A stretch of DNA of 20,269 bases from JAKQDH01 sp029558835 (GCA_035356615.1 DAOQSN010000055.1:1-20269), one strand, 5' to 3'; shown: positions 7,480-14,613, counted from the stretch's first letter. The notes: a model not told the origin generated them from the sequence alone. Numbers and translations: made by a program.

Positions 7480-8466
7480 ATGAACAGCAACATTCTGGTT
7501 TTCATCGAGCAGCGGGAAGGCAAGATTCTACCGGCCTCTTTCCAGCTTCTGGCGCTGGCCGGTGAGCTTGCCGCCAAGACGGGCGGGCAGGCGGAGGCGT
7601 GCCTCCTGGGACAGAACGTCAGCGGGCTTACCCCGGCGGTCGCGTCCTACGGTGCGAAGAAGATCTACACGGTGGACAACGCGGAGCTGCGTTACTACCG
7701 CACGCAGCCTTATACGACCGCGTTGGCAGCCGTCATTGGTGCGGCGGACCCGCGGGCGGTGCTCATTCCGACGACCGCCCTGGGACGTGACTTGGCCGGT
7801 CGGCTGGCGGCGCGGCGCCAGGCGGCCCTCGTGATCGACTGCACGGAACTCGTCGTGGAAGGCAAGGACCTGGTGGCCACCACCAACGTGTACGCCGGCA
7901 AGCTGGGGGCGAAGTTCAAGCTGAGCGGCGACCGTTTGCAGGTGATCACCATCCGCTCCAACGCCTACTCGGCCGCGGAGCCGCAAGCGGGGGCGAGCAC
8001 GCCGGTCCAGGCGGTCAGCGTGACGTTGGGTCCCGGCGACCTGCGCTTGAAGTTCAAGGAGCTTCTGTCCACGACGTCCGGGATCAAGGACGTCACCGAG
8101 GCGGACATCATCGTCGCCGGCGGGCGGGCGCTGAAGTCGGAGGCCAACTTCAAGATCATCTATGAACTGGCGGGCGTACTGGATGGGGCCGTGGGCGCGT
8201 CGCGGGCGGCCTGCGACGCGGGCTATCAGCCGCACACGCGCCAGGTCGGGCTGACGGGCAAGACGGTGACACCGCGGCTGTACATCGCCTGCGGCATCGA
8301 CGGCGCGATTCAACACCTGGCCGGCATGCGCGGCAGCAAGGTGATCGTCGCGGTGAACATCAAGCCCGACGCGCCGATCTTCCAGGTGGCGACGTACGGC
8401 TGCCTGTGCGACCTGTTCACGCTGGTGCCGTTGCTGACCAACGAGTTCATGCGCATGAAGGGCTGA
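7480..8466 (+). CDS. etfA: Electron transfer flavoprotein alpha subunit
   Basis: The 328-residue protein binds the redox-active FAD of ETF. The C-terminal FAD domain is clear: ADIIVAGGRALKSEANF, then TGKTVTPRLYIACGIDGAIQHLAG, then AVNIKPDAPIFQVATYG and a final GCLCDLFTLVPLL. In the signature, GISG is replaced by GIDG. The N-terminal domain begins NILVFIEQREGKILPASFQ and is of normal length. ATG 7480 follows the etfB TAG by 2 nt, and GGAGGAGG within the etfB end is a likely ribosome site, so translation is coupled. The stop is followed within 16 nt by a REP-like hairpin that could stabilise the etfBA transcript end. Confidence 0.95.
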   Translation: MNSNILVFIEQREGKILPASFQLLALAGELAAKTGGQAEACLLGQNVSGLTPAVASYGAKKIYTVDNAELRYYRTQPYTTALAAVIGAADPRAVLIPTTALGRDLAGRLAARRQAALVIDCTELVVEGKDLVATTNVYAGKLGAKFKLSGDRLQVITIRSNAYSAAEPQAGASTPVQAVSVTLGPGDLRLKFKELLSTTSGIKDVTEADIIVAGGRALKSEANFKIIYELAGVLDGAVGASRAACDAGYQPHTRQVGLTGKTVTPRLYIACGIDGAIQHLAGMRGSKVIVAVNIKPDAPIFQVATYGCLCDLFTLVPLLTNEFMRMKG

Positions 8467-8481
8467 TGCCGCCGAGCGAAA

Positions 8482-8517
8482 CCCCTCTCCCCTTTGGGGA
8501 GAGGGTAGGGTGAGGGG
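8482..8517 (+). repeat. REP-like intergenic hairpin
   Basis: CCCTCTCCCC (8483-8492) and GGGGAGAGGG (8496-8505) form a perfect 10-bp stem around TTT, followed by TAGGGTGAGGGGG. It resembles the hairpin seen between genes in many GC-rich bacteria, whose translation reads PSPLPKGERG. It has no T-run, so it is not a typical intrinsic terminator. A related copy lies at 1497-1530. Confidence 0.8.
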
Positions 8518-8546
8518 GAGCGTCCGGGCAACCCACGGTCGTGCGT

Positions 8547-8550
8547 GGAG
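8547..8550 (+). promoter_or_regulatory. Ribosome binding site deciding the HEPN gene start
   Basis: GGAG is spaced 7 nt from GTG 8558. The longer frame begins inside the REP-like hairpin, so this shorter start is preferred. Confidence 0.5.
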
Positions 8551-8557
8551 TCCCAGC

Positions 8558-8995
8558 GTGGGCAGAACGGCGTATTCCAGCCCCGAAGACCAACGTAAGG
8601 CGGCGCTGCGCCGTCGGGCGGATGCCCGCCGGTTGCTCGAGGCTGGCGCCAACCACACCCGCGGTGCTATGTACCTTGCGGGCTACGCCGTCGAGTGCAA
8701 GATCAAGGCCGTGGCGATGGAGCGCTTCGGTTGTCGGACTCTCGCCGGCCTGGCGCAGAAGTGGAAGGTCGACGAGCGCGACGTGTACACCCATAACCTG
8801 GAGGTTCTCCTTGGGCGTTTGGGCATCCTGGCTCGCCTGCAAGCCAGTCCCGTGGGTAGCGACTTCAGGTTTCAGGTGAACCGCTGGCGCACCAGTTGGC
8901 GGTACGACCGGCATAACCCAACCCTACCCCAGGCCAACGCGTTCCTGGACGCCGTTGATCGGGTGCTGCGCTGGCTTGAGGCCAACCGGTGCTAG
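8558..8995 (+). CDS. HEPN-domain protein
   Basis: This is a 145-residue, mostly helical protein. Helix 1 has QRKAALRRRADARRLLEAG, followed by AMYLAGYAVECKIKAVAMERFG, which matches the HEPN pattern of a Tyr-Ala-Val-Glu-Cys-x-x-Lys-Ala helix. A THNLEVLL segment follows at 78-85, then WRYDRHN (114-120) and a final helix AFLDAVDRVLRWLEAN. HEPN proteins are often RNases or nucleotidyltransferase partners in toxin-antitoxin and defence systems. The canonical R-x4-6-H is not obvious: R115 and H119 have only three residues between them. The usual MNT partner is absent; instead the stop overlaps the ribosome site of a BolA-like gene. It sits between etfA and its likely membrane partner. Function is not known. 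Confidence 0.75.
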   Translation: MGRTAYSSPEDQRKAALRRRADARRLLEAGANHTRGAMYLAGYAVECKIKAVAMERFGCRTLAGLAQKWKVDERDVYTHNLEVLLGRLGILARLQASPVGSDFRFQVNRWRTSWRYDRHNPTLPQANAFLDAVDRVLRWLEANRC

Positions 8996-8999
8996 GAGG
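8994..8999 (+). promoter_or_regulatory. Ribosome binding site overlapping the HEPN stop codon
   Basis: AGGAGG begins inside the TAG of the HEPN gene and is 5 nt from ATG 9005 but only 2 nt from ATG 9002, so I prefer the second ATG. The overlap implies coupled translation of the two genes. Confidence 0.65.
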
Positions 9000-9004
9000 G
9001 CATG

Positions 9005-9316
9005 ATGGTCAAGAAGAGATCGACACGAACGAAGAGGGGCACGCCCGCCGCCGGGCGCTCCGCGCGCCCGCCCGCTCAGATCAAGAAGACCCTCGCAGTC
9101 GCACTGCGCCGGGCGTTCCCCCATGATACCGTGGACATCTCGGATGGCTATCAGAGCAACATCCATGTCCTGGTCGTTTCCCGCGCGTTCGACGCCCTGG
9201 AGGAGCAACAGAAGCAGGAATACCTTTGGAAGTTGATTGACGCCACGAACCTCAGCGAAGAAGAGAAACAACTGATCAGCTTGGTCCTGCCCCTGAGCCC
9301 GGATGACGTGAAGTAG
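9005..9316 (+). CDS. Small BolA-like protein partnered with the HEPN gene
   Basis: A 103-residue protein with a basic tail (VKKRSTRTKRG) followed by a compact alpha/beta part: IKKTLAVALRRAFPHDTVDISDG, then NIHVLVVSRAFDAL, a long polar helix (EEQQKQEYLWKLIDATN) and LISLVLPLSPDDV. The order of elements, including H-x-x-V-V-S-x-x-F and the final S-x-V-x-x-L-x-P-D-D, resembles the BolA/YrbA fold, whose members bind Fe-S partners or nucleic acid. Conserved BolA cysteine or histidine ligands are not clear, so the match is to the fold only. It starts right after the HEPN stop and ends 51 nt before the membrane Fe-S gene. It may be the HEPN partner or antitoxin; this is inference. Confidence 0.6.
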   Translation: MVKKRSTRTKRGTPAAGRSARPPAQIKKTLAVALRRAFPHDTVDISDGYQSNIHVLVVSRAFDALEEQQKQEYLWKLIDATNLSEEEKQLISLVLPLSPDDVK

Positions 9317-9367
9317 CCGGTGGCAGGGTCCGGGCGTCGATTCCAACCACGAAAGGACGCACTGTCG

Positions 9368-11470
9368 ATGCAGCCGATCGTAATGGCCGTTCTGTTGCTG
9401 GCGGGTTGGGGCATCTTTGCCTATTCCGCTTACCGACGCTGGCAACTGCTGAAGATCGGGACGCCGGAGGACCGTAGCGGACGGGGGGGCGAGCGCCTGC
9501 GGGCGGTTTGGGTGTACGCCATCCGCCAGTTGCGCATGCGCCGCTATCCGCTGGCGGGTTTCGCCCACCTGGTGATCTTCTTCGGCTTTCTGGTGTTGCT
9601 GCTTCGCTCCCTGGTTCTCTGGGGGCGCGGGTTCGACCCGAGCTTCGACTTCTGGGTTTTCGGGACCGACCAGCCGCTGGGGAAGCTGTATTCCCTGCTC
9701 AAGGACGTCTTCATCGTGCTGGTCTTCGTCGGGGCGGTGATCTTCATATACTACCGCGTCGTCGCCCGCCTGCCGCGGATGACGTTAAGCGGCGAGGGCC
9801 TGCTCATCATCCTGATCATTGCGGTGATGATGGTCGCGGATGTTCTGTACGACGGCGCGACGCTGGTGCGCGAGGCGCGGGCGGCCACCGCGGCCTCGGC
9901 GGCACCGAGTGGTGAGCCGGCGGCCGTCGCGCTGCACTTTTCCGGCTGGGAACCGGTCGGCAGCGTCGTGCAATACGCGGTGGCGGGAGCGTCGCAGGGT
10001 GGTCTCGTGTATCTGCAGCACCTGGGGTTCTGGGGCCACTCCGTGCTGGTGCTGCTGTTTCTGAACCTGCTGCCCTACAGCAAGCACTTCCACGTCATCA
10101 CGGCCATACCCAACGTGTATTTGCAGAACCTGCGCCCGCCGGGCCGCTTGCCGCCCATTGCGGACATCGAGGGCAGGTTGGAACGCGAGGAGACGTTGGG
10201 CATTCGGCGCATCGACCAGTTCAGTTGGAAATCCCTGCTGGACTTCTACACCTGCACCGAGTGCGGGCGCTGCACCGATCACTGCCCCGCGCACCACACC
10301 GGCAAGAAACTCTCGCCCAAGCACTTCACCATCGACCTGCGTGACTTCCTGTATCGGCACGAGCGGGCCCTGGTCGGCGCGCACGCACAGGGTAACGGTC
10401 AGGCGCCGGCGGACGGCGAGCCGCCGGAACACCGCCAGGACCTCGTGGACGGGGTGATCGAGCCGGAGGTACTCTGGGCCTGCACGACCTGCCGGGCGTG
10501 CGAACAGGAATGCCCGGTCTTCATCTCTTACGTGGACAAGATCGTCGACCTGCGCCGCTACCTCGTGCAGGAGCGCGGCGAGTTCCCCAACGAACTCCAG
10601 ATGGCGTTCCGAGGGCTGGAAAGCACGATGAACCCCTGGAGCTTCCCGGCCGAGGACCGCGACAAGTGGGCCGAGGGCCTTGACGTCAAGCGCATCGCCG
10701 AGCACCCGGACGTGCCGTACCTGCTGTGGGTCGGCTGCATGCCCGCCTTTGATGAACGGGCCAAGAAGGTGACCCGCGCGGTGGTACACCTCCTGCAAAC
10801 CGGCGGTGTGGACTTCGCCATCCTCGGCCAGGAGGAGCAGTGCACCGGTGATCCCGCCCGCCGGGCCGGCAACGAGTACCTCTTCCAGATGTTTGCGAAG
10901 GCCAATATCGAGATTCTTAACAATTACGGCGTGGACAAGAAGACGATCATTACCATCTGCCCGCACTGTTACAACACGCTGGCCCACGAGTACGGCGACT
11001 TCGGCGGGCACTACCGGGTCCTGCATTACACGACCGTGCTGGCGGACCTGGTGCGGAGCGGGAAACTGCGGCCGCAGAACCGCTGTGACCGCAAGGTTGT
11101 CTATCACGACTCCTGCTACCTCGGGCGCTACAACGATGTCTATGATCCGCCGCGGGACGCCTTGCGCGGCATCCCGGGTCTGCAACTGGTCGAGCCGGCC
11201 GAGACACGCGACCGCGGCATGTGCTGCGGCGCCGGCGGTGCCCAGATGTTCAAGGAGGAGGAGCACGGCCAGGCGCGCGTCAACGTCACGCGCACGCAAC
11301 AGTTGCTCGCTTCGGGCGCCGGCACGATCGCCACGGCCTGCCCGTTCTGCATGCGCATGATTACCGACGGCCTGGGCGACCTCCAGCAGGAGACGCTGCC
11401 GCAGCTCGACGTGGCCGAGGTCCTCTGGGAGGCGGTGAAACCCGCCGCGACGGCGCCGGCAACGCCGTAG
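9368..11470 (+). CDS. Membrane Fe-S oxidoreductase, likely ETF:quinone oxidoreductase (EMO-like)
   Basis: The 700-residue protein probably carries electrons from EtfAB to the quinone pool. The first 240 residues contain several helices with histidines (FAHLVIFFGFLVLLL, and GFWGHSVLVLLFLNLLPYSKHFH), like the NarI/DsrM heme b domain. Two 4Fe-4S motifs follow: CTECGRCTDHCP near 296 and CTTCRACEQECP near 372. The C-terminal part has two CCG domains of the HdrB/GlpC type: GCMPAFDE...CTGD...CPHC, then HDSCYLGRYNDVYDPPR...MCCGAGGAQMF (CCG near 619)...CPFC. The same architecture is known beside etfAB in syntrophs and Geobacter (EMO). ATG 9368 places a hydrophobic helix at the N-terminus; the longer frame adds a polar leader. 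It follows the HEPN cassette by 51 nt. Confidence 0.88.
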   Translation: MQPIVMAVLLLAGWGIFAYSAYRRWQLLKIGTPEDRSGRGGERLRAVWVYAIRQLRMRRYPLAGFAHLVIFFGFLVLLLRSLVLWGRGFDPSFDFWVFGTDQPLGKLYSLLKDVFIVLVFVGAVIFIYYRVVARLPRMTLSGEGLLIILIIAVMMVADVLYDGATLVREARAATAASAAPSGEPAAVALHFSGWEPVGSVVQYAVAGASQGGLVYLQHLGFWGHSVLVLLFLNLLPYSKHFHVITAIPNVYLQNLRPPGRLPPIADIEGRLEREETLGIRRIDQFSWKSLLDFYTCTECGRCTDHCPAHHTGKKLSPKHFTIDLRDFLYRHERALVGAHAQGNGQAPADGEPPEHRQDLVDGVIEPEVLWACTTCRACEQECPVFISYVDKIVDLRRYLVQERGEFPNELQMAFRGLESTMNPWSFPAEDRDKWAEGLDVKRIAEHPDVPYLLWVGCMPAFDERAKKVTRAVVHLLQTGGVDFAILGQEEQCTGDPARRAGNEYLFQMFAKANIEILNNYGVDKKTIITICPHCYNTLAHEYGDFGGHYRVLHYTTVLADLVRSGKLRPQNRCDRKVVYHDSCYLGRYNDVYDPPRDALRGIPGLQLVEPAETRDRGMCCGAGGAQMFKEEEHGQARVNVTRTQQLLASGAGTIATACPFCMRMITDGLGDLQQETLPQLDVAEVLWEAVKPAATAPATP

Positions 11471-11480
11471 CGGGACTGGA

Positions 11481-11515
11481 GATTGTCGATTGTCGATTGT
11501 CGATTGGCGATTGCA
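11481..11515 (+). repeat. Heptamer tandem repeat GATTGTC, five units
   Basis: The units are GATTGTC three times, then GATTGGC and GATTGCA, with no gap. They begin 10 nt after the stop of the EMO-like gene. Short heptamer arrays of this type occur between genes in several phyla; no function is known. Confidence 0.85.
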
Positions 11516-11560
11516 GGCGGCGTCTGCTGAGGGCCGACCAGTGATGAGTGACAACCTCCG

Positions 11561-11609
11561 GCTGAAAGCTGACAGCTTGCAGCTTAGAGCTGATAACTGA
11601 TGACCGATA
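11561..11609 (+). repeat. Second heptamer tract, GCTGACA-like, seven diverging units
   Basis: In strict 7-nt phase the units are GCTGAAA, GCTGACA, GCTTGCA, GCTTAGA, GCTGATA, ACTGATG and ACCGATA. The tract ends 25 nt before the prpD start, so it forms the upstream part of that gene's leader. It is unrelated in sequence to the first tract 45 nt away. Confidence 0.75.
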
Positions 11610-11634
11610 CCACCGCCCACCGCGGGAGTGCTCT

Positions 11635-13026
11635 ATGACAATTGCCCAACGCCTGGCCCGCTGGGCCCAAGACCTCCGCTACGAGGAGCTTCCCGCGCGC
11701 ACGGTGCACGAGGTGAAGCGGCGGGTGATTGACTCGCTGGCGACCACCCTGGGCGCCTACCACAGCGAGCCGGCGCACATCGCGCGGGCGAAGGCTCTGG
11801 CCGACAGCCCGCCATCCACGACCGCCGCCGCGTCGCCGGCGGCCGCCACCGTCTGGGGCACCCGGCGCCACGCGCCCGTGGAGTTGGCCACTTTCGCCAA
11901 CGGCACCATGGTGCGCTACCTCGACTACAACGACACCTACTTGAGTCTGGAGCCGGCCCACCCCTCGGACAACATCCCCGCCGCCGTCGCGGTCGCCCAG
12001 GCCGCGGGCAGGACCGGCCGGGACGCCCTCCTCGGCATCGTCATCGGCTACGAGATGCAGTGTCGCCTGTGCGACGCCGCCAGCTTGCGGGCCGGAGGCT
12101 GGGACCACGTCGTGTACGGTGCGCTTTCCTCGGCGTTGCTGGCCGGGAAGCTCTGGGGATTGAGCGAAGCGGAGCTGGTGCACGCCCTGGGCTTGGCCGG
12201 CGTCTGCAACATCGCCACGCGGCAGACGCGCACGGGGCAAATGTCCCATTGGAAGGCCTGCGCGTTTGCCAACGCCGCCCGCAACGGCGTGTTCGCGGCC
12301 GACCTGGCACGGCGCGGTATGAGCGGACCTCATGACATCTTTGAGGGACCGAAGGGCCTGATTCGCCAGCTCAACCTGCCGGGGCTGGCCGAGGTCGCGT
12401 TGGGTGGGCCCGAAGACTTCATGATCGACCGGACGTACATCAAGTACTGGCCCGCGGAGTATCACAGCCAGTCGGCCATCGACGCCTGTCTGCAACTGCG
12501 CCCGCGGATCGTCGGCCGGGCCATCAAGTCCATCCATCTGAAGAGTTTCGAGGCGGCCGTCAGCATCATCGGCTCCGAGCCCGAAAAACGCCGGCCCACG
12601 TCGCGCGAAACGGCCGACCATTCGCTGTTCTACTGCATGGCGGCCGCCCTGCTCGACGGCGACGTGACGCTGGCCACCTTCGACGAACGCCGCCTCGTCG
12701 ATCCGCAGATCCTCGACCTCATGGACAAGACGACCATTGTCGAGGATGCCGAGCTGAACCGCGGCTACCCGAAGGGCATCCCCAACGAGGTAACGATTAC
12801 CTGCACGGATGGAACGACGGTCACCAAGCGGGTGGACTACCCGCGCGGCCACGCCGAGAACCCCATGACCGATGACGAAGTGGTCGCCAAGTTTCGGCGC
12901 CTCGCCGAAGGCGTGATCGACGGCGATACCGCGGACCGCATTCTCGAGCAGGCCTGGAACCTGGAACGCCTTGCGGACGTCACGCTCCTGTTTGCGTTTG
13001 ACGTGCGCGAGACGAGACGCCCGTGA
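11635..13026 (+). CDS. prpD: MmgE/PrpD family 2-methylcitrate dehydratase-like protein
   Basis: The 463-residue protein belongs to MmgE/PrpD, which includes 2-methylcitrate dehydratase and cis-aconitate decarboxylase. Family features are VKRRVIDSLATTLGAY near the N-terminus, the FANGTMVRYLDYNDTY segment with its acidic pair, HPSDNIPAAVAVAQ, a conserved IGYEMQCRLCDA helix, and YIKYWPAEYHSQSAIDACLQL. The last third contains the lid domain with RETADHSLFYCMAAALLDG. GGGAG lies 6 nt before ATG 11635. The prpB gene 259 nt downstream supports a role in propionyl-CoA oxidation through methylcitrate. The family also acts on other hydroxy-acids, so the exact substrate is inferred from context. Two heptamer repeat tracts precede it. 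Confidence 0.9.
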   Translation: MTIAQRLARWAQDLRYEELPARTVHEVKRRVIDSLATTLGAYHSEPAHIARAKALADSPPSTTAAASPAAATVWGTRRHAPVELATFANGTMVRYLDYNDTYLSLEPAHPSDNIPAAVAVAQAAGRTGRDALLGIVIGYEMQCRLCDAASLRAGGWDHVVYGALSSALLAGKLWGLSEAELVHALGLAGVCNIATRQTRTGQMSHWKACAFANAARNGVFAADLARRGMSGPHDIFEGPKGLIRQLNLPGLAEVALGGPEDFMIDRTYIKYWPAEYHSQSAIDACLQLRPRIVGRAIKSIHLKSFEAAVSIIGSEPEKRRPTSRETADHSLFYCMAAALLDGDVTLATFDERRLVDPQILDLMDKTTIVEDAELNRGYPKGIPNEVTITCTDGTTVTKRVDYPRGHAENPMTDDEVVAKFRRLAEGVIDGDTADRILEQAWNLERLADVTLLFAFDVRETRRP

Positions 13027-13076
13027 GCGGAACGATGCCAACGGGACATCGAGCGGCTGCCAATGGGACGTCGAAC

Positions 13077-13218
13077 GGGTGGCATGGCCAAGCGCAGCGC
13101 CGCCATGCCTTGCCCTCAGCCGCGGCTGGCGCTATCCCAATGGCATGCCGGCGCCCGCCGTCGGCGGGCTTGGGCATGCCGCCCGGACGCCGTGGCATGC
13201 CACCCGGGCGCCCGGGTG
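13077..13218. repeat. Hairpin-dense intergenic stretch with GGCATGCC palindromes
   Basis: Between prpD and prpB lie the 25-nt element shared with 120-144 (13077-13101), three GGCATGCC palindromes (13142-13149, 13173-13180, 13194-13201), a hairpin with arms GCCCGCC/GGCGGGC and a 3-nt loop (13153-13169), and an 18-bp perfect palindrome at 13201-13218. No coding frame through it resembles a protein. It looks like a cluster of dispersed hairpin repeats and could affect processing of a prpD-prpB transcript. Confidence 0.7.
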
Positions 13219-13285
13219 CCCATGCGTCCGGGGATGATCGGGCAGCCGGCGGCCGGGCCTGACCGCGTGCATCGGGGAGCCTACG

Positions 13286-14131
13286 ATGACAAACTCCTTT
13301 GAGCGTTCCTCCAGGCTACGGGCCCTACTGCACACGGCGCGCGGCGTGCCCCTGCCCGGCGCGTTCAACGCCCTGTCGGCCCGCCTGATCGAGCAGGCCG
13401 GCTTCGAGGCGATGTACCTTTCCGGCGCTGTGCTGGCCAACAGCGTCGGCGGGGTGCCGGACATCGGGCTGATGACCCTCGACGACGCCCGCGACCATGC
13501 CACGCGCGTCGCCCGGGCCACCTCCTTACCGATCATCATGGATGCCGACACCGGCTTCGGCGGGCCGGAGCAGGCCGCCCGTACCGTGCGCGACCTCGAA
13601 ACCGCCGGCGTCAGCGGCATTCATCTCGAGGACCAGGAGTTCCCCAAGCGCTGCGGCCACCTCGACGGCAAGACGCTGGTGTCCGTGGAGGAGATGGAGG
13701 AGAAGGTGGCGGCCGCGGCCGCTGCCAGGAGCAGCCCCGATTTCCTGCTGCTGGCCCGGACCGATGCCCGCGGCGTCGTGGGGTACGATGAGGCCGTGCG
13801 GCGCGCCCATCGCTACCTCACCGCCGGGGCGGACGGCATCTTCCCCGAAGCTCTGCAGAGTCCTGAGGAGTTCGAACGCTTCGCGCGCGACGTGCCCACC
13901 ATCCTGCTGGCCAACATGACCGAGTTCGGCAAGACCCCGTATCTGACGGCGCCGGAATTCGCCGCGCTCGGTTATCACCTGGTCATCTTCCCGGTGACGC
14001 TCCAGCGTGTCTACGCCAAGGCCGTCCAGGAGTGCCTCCAGATGCTCCACCGGGACGGCAGTCAGCAGACTTTCGTCGAGCGGATGCAGACACGCGCCGA
14101 ACTGTACGCCCTGCTGGGCTACCAACCGTGA
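13286..14131 (+). CDS. prpB: Methylisocitrate lyase
   Basis: The 281-residue enzyme of the isocitrate lyase/PEP mutase superfamily splits 2-methylisocitrate into succinate and pyruvate. Visible active-site parts are YLSGA (44-48), MDADTGFGG with D86 and D88 for Mg2+, the catalytic loop EDQEFPKRCGHLDGK with KRCGH at 121-125, LLARTDAR, and NMTEFGKTP. The KRCGH loop and the QxFPKRCGHL context separate it from phosphonopyruvate hydrolases and oxaloacetate decarboxylases. GGGAG lies 6 nt before ATG 13286. It follows prpD on the same strand across a repeat-filled gap. The methylcitrate synthase gene (prpC) that usually completes the set is not in the window. Confidence 0.95.
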   Translation: MTNSFERSSRLRALLHTARGVPLPGAFNALSARLIEQAGFEAMYLSGAVLANSVGGVPDIGLMTLDDARDHATRVARATSLPIIMDADTGFGGPEQAARTVRDLETAGVSGIHLEDQEFPKRCGHLDGKTLVSVEEMEEKVAAAAAARSSPDFLLLARTDARGVVGYDEAVRRAHRYLTAGADGIFPEALQSPEEFERFARDVPTILLANMTEFGKTPYLTAPEFAALGYHLVIFPVTLQRVYAKAVQECLQMLHRDGSQQTFVERMQTRAELYALLGYQP

Positions 14132-14269
14132 AGTGGCCGCTGGCGGAAGCGAATTTCCGGACCGCCGCTGCTGAGTCTGGACAAGACGCGGGGGTGAAGC
14201 TCCGCCTCGGGCGGCCACCCGCGCAGGACGGGAAAGTGATGGAAGGTGCAACGCCCGGTGCGCTGTGCC

Positions 14270-14470
14270 TCAACGCTCGCGACTGGGCGGCGGTGGCACC
14301 TGGTCGCTGGGCTCCTCGGGCCCATGCGCCCAGACGTGCCCGCAGATGATGCAGCGCCGCATGGCGGAACCGTTGCCGTTCCCCGATGCCAGCACGCGCG
14401 GGGAATGGCAGCGCGGGCAGCGTGGGGCGTCGGCGGGCCCGAAAGCGCTTCTTTCCGTGTCCGACTTCAT
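14270..14470 (-). CDS. Small zinc-ribbon protein of unknown function
   Basis: A 66-residue protein with two knuckles, CPRC (18-21) and CIIC (40-43), separated by 18 residues, followed by GHVWAHG. The spacing fits a zinc ribbon, as in small nucleic-acid-binding or transcription-related proteins. The C-terminal tail is proline-rich and basic. ATG 14470 gives a compact product; an upstream in-frame start adds unrelated sequence, and no strong ribosome site is visible for either. It is convergent with prpB and divergent from the sigma factor gene. I do not recognise a named family. Confidence 0.55.
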   Translation of the reverse strand: MKSDTERSAFGPADAPRCPRCHSPRVLASGNGNGSAMRRCIICGHVWAHGPEEPSDQVPPPPSRER

Positions 14471-14541
14471 GCAAAACCAGCCCTGGTAACCTCGGTACGC
14501 GGTCGGCGGGAACCCCAGCGGACCGTGCTTCCCGTAATCAG

Positions 14542-14613
14542 GTCGCACGTGGTGCGGGGAATCTTTCTGCAATTCGACGGATTTGCAGAAAGAAACGCGC
14601 GATGAGGTGCGAC
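14542..14613. promoter_or_regulatory. Nested inverted repeats upstream of the sigma factor gene
   Basis: The inner arms TCTTTCTGCAA (14562-14572) and TTGCAGAAAGA (14583-14593) match perfectly over 11 bp around a 10-nt centre. The outer arms GTCGCAC (14542-14548) and GTGCGAC (14607-14613) also match perfectly. A TATAAC at 14617-14622 could be a -10 element, but no good -35 is at the right distance. The site lies between the divergent zinc-ribbon and sigma factor genes and could be an operator or an RNA hairpin. Confidence 0.55.

Noticed and set aside
8482..8517. Intrinsic terminator after etfA
   Set aside because: The stem is strong, but no T-run follows and the sequence matches a dispersed repeat, so I call it a REP-like element.
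9785..11620. 611-codon minus-strand open frame opposite the Fe-S membrane gene
   Set aside because: The plus strand has two 4Fe-4S motifs and two CCG domains; the minus translation has no recognisable feature.
11584..13041. 485-codon minus-strand open frame opposite prpD
   Set aside because: It is antisense to a clear MmgE/PrpD protein and reads as composition-driven sequence.
13077..13218. CRISPR array
   Set aside because: The GGCATGCC copies are short and palindromic, with irregular spacing and no constant repeat of CRISPR length.
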